Shown here piece after piece: positions 7,360 through 13,607 of a DNA stretch of 34,586 nt. The stretch comes from Bacteroidaceae bacterium. GTDB lineage: Bacteria > Bacteroidota > Bacteroidia > Bacteroidales > Bacteroidaceae. Position 1 is the stretch's first letter. Each line of letters starts with the position of its first letter. A model generated the notes under the pieces. It did not search any database. It saw only the letters and a program-made list of their open reading frames with translations, and had not been told where the DNA came from. The stretch covers positions 1-34,586 of the forward strand of contig JAFUOP010000007.1 of NCBI GenBank assembly GCA_017481875.1. The letters run 5' to 3'. The position numbers and the translations under genes were made by a program.

Positions 7360-7389
7360 AAATGGTGTCGATTTAAATCGACACCATTT
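7360..7389 (-). terminator. Terminator of the RidA-like gene
   Basis: Perfect 30-bp palindrome (7360-7374 / 7375-7389, arm aaatggtgtcgattt) about 40 bases after the stop. On the minus strand it is followed by TTTTTATTTT. Confidence 0.8.
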
Positions 7390-7429
7390 ATGTGCTGTAA
7401 TTCTCCATCTCTGCGTAGCCTATCTATTT

Positions 7430-8521
7430 TTATATGTGTGCCACACCCTCAATTTCAATGAGCAGTTCGGGACGGCAGATGTCGCTTACAAGGTAGTGCT
7501 TGGGCACCGTTGCATAGTGCTTGTTCATATATTCCTTAACTGCGGGGATAGCATCTTCGTGCTTTACATATATGCGCAATAGGTCGTACTGTGCACCGTT
7601 GTTTGGTACAGGAATGTTTTCACGCGATATAAGGTTATTCATAATCTCCATTGTTAGGCCGGCCTGGTACACCGTGTTGTTTTGAGTTGCACTATCTTCT
7701 CCCTTAATGGCCGCAGTGCCCGAAATGTAAATGGTGTTGCCGAGCAGGCGGGCGCGTTCAAATTTTGGGGTGGTGCGCTCCTGTAGCTCCTCAACCACCG
7801 TGCCGTCGAGCACTTTTTGCGAGTAGCTGTGCGCTGCCACCTGCATAGGGTTGTCAATGGGTTTGTTTGTAGCTGTTTCGCCTTTTATTGCATATAGCTC
7901 AATCATTACACCACCACGAGCGGTGCCAATACCTGTTGCAGCGGGGTAGCCGCCGTTCCACTTGCATTTGCTGTAGAAAATGCTGCGTGCATCGTTGAAT
8001 TCCTGGTAGTTTTGGCTGCCATCGTTCTTCAAGGTTATATCCTCAATGTAGTTCCATTGGCGGTAAATGTCGCAAGGGTTGAACCCCTCGGTTGTGAGAA
8101 TGTTTTCAATGGCTGCAAAAATATCCTTTGCCTGTTCAAATGTACTCGTAGAAATATCTCCGGGGATAATGCCTTCGGTTATAAGTTCTTTTGTGGTGCC
8201 ACGTTCCAGCACTTTGTAACGGCTGTGGTGTGTTATGTGCGCATCGTTGTCGGTGAGGTATGTAACCTCGGCAATAAGTGTGTCGCTACTGCTTTTCTGT
8301 GCAATAAAACTTACCAATGGTGCGTGCTTGCCGAAAAACTCGTTTACCGTGCAGTGCAACTCTCTATTCATTGTGAGATATTCGTGGTTGCTACCAGGTA
8401 ATCCGAAGAAAGAAATTTTAAGAGCTCTTCTCCCGTCAATGCGGGCACAGATGTTTTGGCACATCTTCTTTAATGTGTCTTTTTCTGTCGCAGTAATTAC
8501 AATTTGCTCTTTGTGAAACAT
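7430..8521 (-). CDS. RidA/YjgF-superfamily protein with chorismatase-like layout
   Basis: A 363-residue protein with no signal peptide. The C-terminal third has RidA-superfamily features: ERARLLGNTIYISGTAAIKG, a QAGLTMEIMNNLI helix, DLLRIYVKHEDAIPAVKEYM and the final ELLIEIEGVA strand. The middle contains NGGYPAATGIGTARGGVMIE, a motif I associate with the two-domain chorismate-hydrolysing enzymes (FkbO/Hyg5/XanB2 type), which have RidA-like folds. It may therefore act on chorismate or a related enol rather than as a simple imine deaminase. It lies 92 bases after alaX on the same strand but has its own -7 element (8543-8550) and terminator. Superfamily membership is fairly sure; substrate is unknown. 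Confidence 0.65.
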   Translation of the reverse strand: MFHKEQIVITATEKDTLKKMCQNICARIDGRRALKISFFGLPGSNHEYLTMNRELHCTVNEFFGKHAPLVSFIAQKSSSDTLIAEVTYLTDNDAHITHHSRYKVLERGTTKELITEGIIPGDISTSTFEQAKDIFAAIENILTTEGFNPCDIYRQWNYIEDITLKNDGSQNYQEFNDARSIFYSKCKWNGGYPAATGIGTARGGVMIELYAIKGETATNKPIDNPMQVAAHSYSQKVLDGTVVEELQERTTPKFERARLLGNTIYISGTAAIKGEDSATQNNTVYQAGLTMEIMNNLISRENIPVPNNGAQYDLLRIYVKHEDAIPAVKEYMNKHYATVPKHYLVSDICRPELLIEIEGVAHI

Positions 8522-8542
8522 CGCTCTTGCTTATAAACCACG

Positions 8543-8550
8543 CGAAGATA
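8543..8550 (-). promoter_or_regulatory. -7 element TATCTTCG for the RidA-like gene
   Basis: CGAAGATA on the plus strand, 22 bases before the start codon, identical to the elements before guaA and lpxD. Just upstream, ctaaatttaat occurs twice (8563-8573, 8583-8593) with a 20-base period. Confidence 0.45.
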
Positions 8551-8613
8551 CAAAAAATAGTCCTAAATTTAATCTTTTGACACTAAATTTAATTTAAGCA
8601 GCGGTGCTAATAA

Positions 8614-9078
8614 CTATTTTATTAATTTAAACCGCAGGCGCAGTGTACCATTTTCCCAGGTGTGGCTGATGATTCTGAATGTGCCAATTTCATTGGTATT
8701 TTCTACGTGCGCACCAATGCAGGCGCAAACATCATAATCGCCCACGCGCACCAAGCGCAATGTGTCGCTTGCATCGGCAGGTAGCTTTCCTAAATCTACC
8801 TCGGCCGGTACCTCGCTGCGCTTGCAAAATTCTATAGTTACGGGCAACTCACGGGCAATAACATCATTTACTCTTGTTTCAATTTCTGCTATTTGCTCTT
8901 GTGTGGGCTCTGTGGGTAGTTGGTAATCGCATTTGCTCTTTTTGCGTTCTATGTGTGCATTGCGGCTTCTCTCGCACTCGAACATTCTCACCATTGTTTG
9001 GTTTAGAATGTGCTCGGCTGTGTGCATAGGCGCGATTGACATATCTTGAAACTTTGCTGTAGGTTGGTTTATTTCCAT
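8614..9078 (-). CDS. AlaX-type alanyl-tRNA editing protein
   Basis: The 154-residue free-standing editing domain is related to the second additional domain of alanyl-tRNA and threonyl-tRNA synthetases. It would hydrolyse mischarged tRNA (Ser- or Gly-tRNA-Ala) in trans. The zinc ligands are visible: His19 and His23 in MHTAEHIL, and Cys120 with His124 in CACIGAHV. The length matches short AlaX (type I or S). It starts 8 bases after the stop of the nuclease gene at 9087 on the same strand, so the two are probably cotranscribed. That is an odd pairing of a tRNA proofreading enzyme with a putative defence nuclease. The family call is secure; exact tRNA specificity is not. Confidence 0.85.
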   Translation of the reverse strand: MEINQPTAKFQDMSIAPMHTAEHILNQTMVRMFECERSRNAHIERKKSKCDYQLPTEPTQEQIAEIETRVNDVIARELPVTIEFCKRSEVPAEVDLGKLPADASDTLRLVRVGDYDVCACIGAHVENTNEIGTFRIISHTWENGTLRLRFKLIK

Positions 9079-9086
9079 AATGTTCG

Positions 9087-10142
9087 TTATAGTTCTACAA
9101 TGTATCTCTTTTTAAGGTATTCCAGCCATTTTCTCTGCTCATCCTGTTTAAAAAAAGAATCTATGAGCTTAAACAATGATTCGTATGTTAGGTCTATAAA
9201 ACTATTACAACCTTTCTCGGTAAGCAATTGTTTATATTCGGGTATGGCATATTGATGGAAGTGCTTGTTGCCTTCGGGGTAAAGGTGTATGTAATGAAAT
9301 CTTTTGATCTCGCCTTTTCGCAACATTGAATATCCTAATATATGGTTACGCCATATTTGTCTTAGGTGGTTAGCTTTAATGAATGAAGTTATATTTAAAC
9401 TTGGAATAAAATAATTTGATTCTTCGCTCACTTGTCGATATTTTCCGTTGGGATCCTCAATATCCTTTTTCTCCTTAACTCCAATGCGATAGCCATTTTC
9501 TGTGTATTTCACTTCAATGCCAATGCCACCTTTGGCATTTTCTGTCGTTGTGTATTCAATGAAAGTGTCGAAAGATGTACCATCTTTCAAATATTCGCTT
9601 CTGTCTGGTGATTTGCCTGCAAATTCAATATGTATTTTATCTATGCGTGAAATACCTCCTCCGATAACCTCGTTGAACAGTGCTGTTGCAGCACTTAAGT
9701 CTTCCTCCATAGGGGTAAAGATGTTGTATGGAATATGTTCGCTCCTTAGCATATTTGAAAAAAGAGCCGACGTTCCAAATGATTTAAACTTATTTTGAAT
9801 AAAGCCCCTGTATGTGTCGCAAAATATCAATCCTTTTTTTGCCGCATCGGGAGTAAGCATCACTTGCGGGTTCTTCTCGTCGTAGTAATTGTTCAACTCT
9901 CTTTCCCTAAATGCGAACTGATGAGCACGTGCTTTTGCTTTGAATTCATCATCGTAGCGATATGTTTTGCCTTTTGTCATTTTTAATTCGTGATTTTGCT
10001 CTCCGTTATGCATAGGCGGGTACTCCTGTTTGCCTGCAGCGAACTTGCTATCGCTCGGCATAATACAAGCACGCTTGTCTTCTGCACTCGCTGAACCGCA
10101 ACTTTGATTATGTTCGTTAAGTATTGGTGTTTCGGTGCTCAT
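9087..10142 (-). CDS. PGN_0703-like PD-(D/E)XK nuclease, first of two
   Basis: A 351-residue putative endonuclease. Candidate catalytic residues are Asp192 in SFDTFIEY and Glu210-Val-Lys212 in GIGIEVKYTENGY, the D...(E)xK pattern of PD-(D/E)XK enzymes. The downstream HLRQIWRNHILGYSML (259-274) and the upstream FGTSALFSNMLRSEHIPYNIF are landmarks I associate with PGN_0703-type restriction-endonuclease domains. The first 55 residues (MSTETPILNE...YPPMHNGEQ) look like a disordered tail. I chose Met 10142 because the -7 element at 10208-10215 lies downstream of an upstream in-frame Met at 10247. The gene is divergent from the WYL gene, and alaX follows after 8 bases. Target, and whether a methylase is needed, are unknown; none is nearby. 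Confidence 0.6.
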   Translation of the reverse strand: MSTETPILNEHNQSCGSASAEDKRACIMPSDSKFAAGKQEYPPMHNGEQNHELKMTKGKTYRYDDEFKAKARAHQFAFRERELNNYYDEKNPQVMLTPDAAKKGLIFCDTYRGFIQNKFKSFGTSALFSNMLRSEHIPYNIFTPMEEDLSAATALFNEVIGGGISRIDKIHIEFAGKSPDRSEYLKDGTSFDTFIEYTTTENAKGGIGIEVKYTENGYRIGVKEKKDIEDPNGKYRQVSEESNYFIPSLNITSFIKANHLRQIWRNHILGYSMLRKGEIKRFHYIHLYPEGNKHFHQYAIPEYKQLLTEKGCNSFIDLTYESLFKLIDSFFKQDEQRKWLEYLKKRYIVEL

Positions 10143-10175
10143 TGTCTTATTAGTTTTGTTGGTTAATGGAGTTAT

Positions 10176-10190
10176 ATGCAAAATATGCAT
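10176..10190. promoter_or_regulatory. Candidate WYL operator, site 1
   Basis: ATGCAAAATATGCAT is an inverted repeat (ATGCA / TGCAT) lying between the minus-strand -7 element and the first nuclease start. It matches site 2 (reverse complement) at 12 of 15 positions. A protein bound here could block transcription of the nuclease. Confidence 0.4.
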
Positions 10191-10207
10191 ATAAGTCGTT
10201 CTGATGG

Positions 10208-10215
10208 CAAATATA
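10208..10215 (-). promoter_or_regulatory. -7 element TATATTTG for the first nuclease
   Basis: CAAATATA on the plus strand. It places the transcript start near 10201 and supports translation from Met 10142. Confidence 0.55.
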
Positions 10216-10231
10216 AATTCATTTTTGAACC

Positions 10232-10246
10232 TGTGCAATTTTTGCA
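10232..10246. promoter_or_regulatory. Candidate WYL operator, site 2
   Basis: GTGCAATTTTTGCAT, whose reverse complement ATGCAAAAATTGCAC resembles site 1. It overlaps the -33 region of the WYL promoter (TTTG at 10240-10243), a position suited to autoregulation. Confidence 0.4.
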
Positions 10247-10257
10247 TAGGCGTACAT

Positions 10258-10265
10258 TATATTTG
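10258..10265 (+). promoter_or_regulatory. -7 element TATATTTG for WYL and the second nuclease
   Basis: Exact TAnnTTTG match with a TTTG -33 box at 10240-10243, 23 bases before the WYL start codon. Confidence 0.6.
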
Positions 10266-10287
10266 CAGTGCACAACGAGTATAAGTT

Positions 10288-11193
10288 ATGATAAGCAAGA
10301 CATTTAACCGTTACATTTGGCTATTGAATACGCTCCTTCAACATAAGCAACTTTCCTATGAAGAAATTAATGCTTTGTGGAGGGAATGTTATTTGGGCGA
10401 TGGTGCTTCGTTGCCGTTGCGCACATTCCATCAGCATAAAAGTGCTGTTGAGGAGTTATTCGGTATTGAAATAAAATGCAATCCTTCAAATGGGTACAGA
10501 TACTACATATCTTCTCCCGATACATTGAAGAACGACAGTATCCGCAAATGGCTTTTGAACTCATTTACACTGTCCAATATGATAATAGTAGGGCACAATA
10601 TGAAAGGGCGGATTTTGTTTGAGGAGATACCTTGCGGAACAGAATATCTGCAAACGATTATTGAGGCAATGCAGAAATCGAAAGAACTTCAAGTCGATTA
10701 TCAACCGTTCTATGGGCATAGAGAAACATATAACATTCAGCCTTACGCTATGAAGGTTTATCATCAACGGTGGTATGTGGTCGGTTACATTAAAGAACTT
10801 GGGAGTATAAGGAATATTGCACTCGACCGCACACTTGGAATGAACCTATCTGCTGCCTCATTTATATTGCCGAAGGATTTTGATGCAGAAAAGTATTATG
10901 CCAATACGATTGGAATATTTGTGAATGAGGAACTGAAACCTACTAAAGTGAAGATAAGAGCCTACGGCAGGCAGATAGAATATTTGCGTTCGTTACCGCT
11001 TCACTGTTCCCAGAAAGAGAGGGCTTCCAAATATGGCGAGTTCTGCGATTTTGAGTACAAATTATGCCTGACTCCCGAACTCTCAACCCATATACTCGCA
11101 ATGGGTGAAAATGTTGAGGTGCTGGAGCCTATAGAACTGAGAGAGGAGATAAAAAGAAGGATTTGTTTAATTTATAACAAATACAACGTATGA
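10288..11193 (+). CDS. WYL-domain transcriptional regulator
   Basis: A 301-residue regulator of the kind often found in phage-defence islands, where WYL proteins usually repress and sense a nucleic-acid or nucleotide ligand. The N-terminal part (about 1-75) is a winged helix with LLNTLLQHKQLSYEEINALW and a recognition-helix segment LPLRTFHQHKSAVEELFG. The WYL domain (about 115-200) shows VDYQPFYG, YNIQPYAMKVYHQRWYVVGY and RNIALDRT. A C-terminal WCX-type domain (about 210-301) contains VKIRAYGRQIEYLRSLPL. Its stop overlaps the next start as ATGA, so it is translationally coupled to the second nuclease. Two 15-bp near-palindromes in its promoter region are candidate binding sites. Confidence 0.85.
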   Translation: MISKTFNRYIWLLNTLLQHKQLSYEEINALWRECYLGDGASLPLRTFHQHKSAVEELFGIEIKCNPSNGYRYYISSPDTLKNDSIRKWLLNSFTLSNMIIVGHNMKGRILFEEIPCGTEYLQTIIEAMQKSKELQVDYQPFYGHRETYNIQPYAMKVYHQRWYVVGYIKELGSIRNIALDRTLGMNLSAASFILPKDFDAEKYYANTIGIFVNEELKPTKVKIRAYGRQIEYLRSLPLHCSQKERASKYGEFCDFEYKLCLTPELSTHILAMGENVEVLEPIELREEIKRRICLIYNKYNV

Positions 11194-11996
11194 AGAAAAG
11201 TTATGCAGAGAAACGAAAAGAACAGCTTACGACATATGCTGTTAAGTTGCAGTTGCCTTTTGGCGGACATTGGCAAGGCAAAGGGTGTTATCCTCATATT
11301 CTGAAATTTAAAGAGAGTGCTAATGATACCCAAAACAGGAAGAATAAGTATAAGGTCATTTGTGAGAAGAATATTATCCAAGGTGTCTCGACTGATAAGT
11401 TTACTATGAAAGAAATGCACAAATATGCACATCATCTTAACTCCTCACAAGTGCTGTGTTATAACTTTTTTAGGCCGTTGATTACAGTAAATAATAGTCC
11501 TACTGATGAACTTATTCAGTTACTCGAAAAGCGAGGTGTAAAAATCTCTCGTTCTGCGATATGCTCATTCGAATATTGTCCTGATAAAGAAGAGAAAACA
11601 CAGTTTGATTTCCATATTCAAGATGGAGATATAGAGGTGTTTTTTGAGATTAAATATACAGAGTACGGATTTGGAAAGGCAAAAAAAGATGACAAACATA
11701 AAGAGAAATTTGTAACGATATATGAGAAGTATCTCAACAAACAGTGTTGTTTGAAATGCAAACCCAATTTTGATGAATTCGCAAATCATTATCAACTCTA
11801 TCGTAATACCATACGCATAACCAACAAGAATAAATATGTAGTATTATTGTATCCGAAGGCTAATAAAAAAACGAATAGTGAAGCATATGAATTTTGTGGA
11901 AAGGTAAAGGAGGATTATAAGGATAATATATTGTGTTTGTGTTGGGAAAATATTGTTGAGAAAGACTCAGAACTCTACCGCAAATACTTTGCGTAA
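11190..11996 (+). CDS. PGN_0703-like PD-(D/E)XK nuclease, second of two
   Basis: A 268-residue putative endonuclease. Candidate catalytic residues are Asp140 in QFDFHI and Glu153-Ile-Lys155 in FFEIKYTEYGFGKA; the IKYTE core matches VKYTE of the first nuclease. Other shared landmarks are SSQVLCYNFFRPL (85-97), NHYQLYRNTIRI (199-210, compare NHLRQIWRNHIL) and a later strand VVLLYPKAN (217-225, compare IHLYPEGN). The N-terminus (GGHWQGKGCYPHIL) differs from the first nuclease, which suggests paralogues with different targeting. Cysteines at 185-190 (CCLKC) are unusual. It overlaps the WYL gene by ATGA and ends 1 base before a rhuM-like remnant on the other strand. No terminator is evident. Confidence 0.6.
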   Translation: MKKSYAEKRKEQLTTYAVKLQLPFGGHWQGKGCYPHILKFKESANDTQNRKNKYKVICEKNIIQGVSTDKFTMKEMHKYAHHLNSSQVLCYNFFRPLITVNNSPTDELIQLLEKRGVKISRSAICSFEYCPDKEEKTQFDFHIQDGDIEVFFEIKYTEYGFGKAKKDDKHKEKFVTIYEKYLNKQCCLKCKPNFDEFANHYQLYRNTIRITNKNKYVVLLYPKANKKTNSEAYEFCGKVKEDYKDNILCLCWENIVEKDSELYRKYFA

Positions 11997-12113
11997 CTAA
12001 TGTGAACGGCTAAGCCACACTGTTTCGTTCTCCAGTTTTACATCAAGCGATATAGCATTATCCTCACTCGTGTATATTGCAATTGGTGATGCCCCAAACT
12101 CTCCGTTATTCAT
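11997..12113 (-). pseudogene. N-terminal remnant of a RhuM-family protein
   Basis: ATG 12113 to stop 11997 on the minus strand encodes 38 residues. They include IAIYTSEDNA and LDVKLENETVWLSRS, which match the start of RhuM-type proteins (I-x-Y-x-T-x-D-G... followed by (E/D)TVWLTQ-x-QMA). The helix-turn-helix and everything after it are missing. The start overlaps the acyltransferase gene by 8 bases, and the frame is cut off exactly where the second nuclease ends. This suggests the defence cassette replaced or was inserted into a resident rhuM gene. Confidence 0.55.
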
Positions 12114-13053
12114 TGGTGGGGTGTATTTTTTCTGTTAATAATTTAGCAATGCCTTTGTATGCAAATACAAAAATTGTTGTAGCAATAATATTTGCGGCAA
12201 AATATAGTGTAAAATGCATTATGTTGCTTGGAATCAACCACATTGCAGGAATGCTTAGCAGGTAATATAGCAAGCTGTTTTTTCCAATATATAGTAGCCA
12301 CTGTGGCCGGTACGTTGTTTTTTCCAGAGCACACAATGCAATAACACAAAATGCAAGTCCTCCAACTATTTGTATTGGTGCCGACACTATTCCGTTTATT
12401 ATGCACAAATAGTATATTGCAAAAAGTGTTATTGACATTGCAATGTGTTTTTTCTTAAAAACAGGGTATGTGGTGTGTATAGCTCCTAAAACAAAGCACA
12501 AATTTGATATATACCAGTACCCACCGGCTTTGCAAAGGAAAAGAGTTGCAACAAGGGCTGTTTGTACTATAGCAAGGTATATAAATCTTTTTTTTGTTTC
12601 TGCTATTAACTTGAAAAGCAAGAATGTAGTTATGTAATCGAACAATATAATTTTTATAAACCATATATCTGTTCCTTCCGGTAGGCTCAGTGTGAAAATG
12701 TTATAGTGGTCTATTTCTATATTGTTATATGCCATAGTGTGGGGTAGTAGAATTGAATTTATTATATAAACCACAATTACCGGAATTATTATTTTCTTTA
12801 TGTGGGTTATCAGGTATTTTGCAGTCGGCCTGTTTTTGTATAGAGAATTCACCATTCCATACCCCGACATAAAGAAAAAAAGGCAGCAGCCCAGTATCCC
12901 AAACATTGGTATAAGTAATAGATGAGAAATGTTGGAGCTGTAGCATTCATATTCATTAATGGAATGAACAAATATAATCATAAGCATTGCTATTGCTCGT
13001 ATTGCGTATCCACAATCGTATGATATTATATGTTTCTCTTTTGTGCTTTCCAT
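12106..13053 (-). CDS. Acyltransferase 3 family membrane protein
   Basis: A 315-residue integral membrane protein with about ten hydrophobic segments. It resembles OafA/WecH-type O-acyltransferases that move acyl groups from CoA to cell-surface sugars. The N-terminal helix ends with the family-typical IIFVHSINEYE (catalytic-type His after a hydrophobic stretch) and is followed by a second helix ending LFFFMSGYGMVNSLYKNR, the (F/Y)-F-x-SG-(Y/F) motif of the family. The C-terminal helices include YIGKNSLLYYLLSIPAMWL. It stands alone on the minus strand, behind a -7 element at 13076-13083. The acceptor cannot be told from sequence. Its 3' end overlaps the rhuM-like remnant. Confidence 0.8.
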   Translation of the reverse strand: MESTKEKHIISYDCGYAIRAIAMLMIIFVHSINEYECYSSNISHLLLIPMFGILGCCLFFFMSGYGMVNSLYKNRPTAKYLITHIKKIIIPVIVVYIINSILLPHTMAYNNIEIDHYNIFTLSLPEGTDIWFIKIILFDYITTFLLFKLIAETKKRFIYLAIVQTALVATLFLCKAGGYWYISNLCFVLGAIHTTYPVFKKKHIAMSITLFAIYYLCIINGIVSAPIQIVGGLAFCVIALCALEKTTYRPQWLLYIGKNSLLYYLLSIPAMWLIPSNIMHFTLYFAANIIATTIFVFAYKGIAKLLTEKIHPTNE

Positions 13054-13075
13054 TTGTTTGCCAGAATGATTATTG

Positions 13076-13083
13076 CAAATGTA
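13076..13083 (-). promoter_or_regulatory. -7 element TACATTTG for the acyltransferase
   Basis: CAAATGTA on the plus strand, 23 bases before the start codon. Confidence 0.55.
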
Positions 13084-13552
13084 ATTCCTATTATCGGTCT
13101 GTGCAAATTTTACACTTTTCTGTTTGTTTATTTACAATGTATGAATAGTTTATATGTATATATAAGTGCCGTATGAGTCTTGTTCAAAATGTATTTAAGA
13201 AATATTAACGTCGAAGGCAAAAACAAACAATAAAAATGCGTTGTTCTATATATGCAACTCACCTGAAGCGAGTGTGCGGATATGTGAATACCTGCTCCTT
13301 GCGTTTATGTGCAAACATAACAGGCTGATTGAATTGCATAGTAGTTTTGTCGTGTTTTATTTTGTGTTTGTGTTATTGTAGCCCCCCGATGTGAATCGCG
13401 GGGCTACTGTTTTTGCTATAAGCAGATAAAAAGAAAAACTCACGTGTACCGAGGAGTTAAAAGGAAGTAATCATATCTTAGTACATCAAATTATAATTGG
13501 AATATCCCCCAACTTTGCTTGTGTGCCCGTGGAGCAGTATAAAATAAAAAAT
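13084..13552 (+). other. Gene-poor interval with a possible short transcription unit
   Basis: No standard gene. A plus-strand frame 13236-13328 codes for 30 residues with four cysteines (THLKRVCGYVNTC). It contains a stem with a GCAA loop (13305-13320) and is followed 50 bases later by a strong terminator at 13378. Either a small RNA or a very short peptide gene could lie here. I found no exact TAnnTTTG promoter. Confidence 0.3.
13378..13412 (+). terminator. Plus-strand intrinsic terminator without an annotated gene upstream
   Basis: gtagcccc-c-cgat (13378-13390) pairs with atcg-c-ggggctac (13395-13407), then TGTTTTT. The T-tract is only on the plus strand, which implies a plus-strand transcript ending here, although both flanking genes are on the minus strand. 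Confidence 0.7.
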
Positions 13553-13583
13553 CGGGCGTGCCACTAAAAAAATGGCACGCCCG
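13553..13583 (-). terminator. Terminator of the padR-pspC operon
   Basis: cgggcgtgcca (13553-13563) pairs perfectly with tggcacgcccg (13573-13583), followed on the minus strand by ATTTTTTATTTT. Confidence 0.9.
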
Positions 13584-13607
13584 AAACGTCGTTATGGAAA
13601 TTATCTA

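Noticed and set aside
13240-13330. SRP RNA or tRNA-like element
   Set aside because: No conserved SRP helix 8 motif and no acceptor/T-arm pattern; only a simple GCAA-loop hairpin is present.
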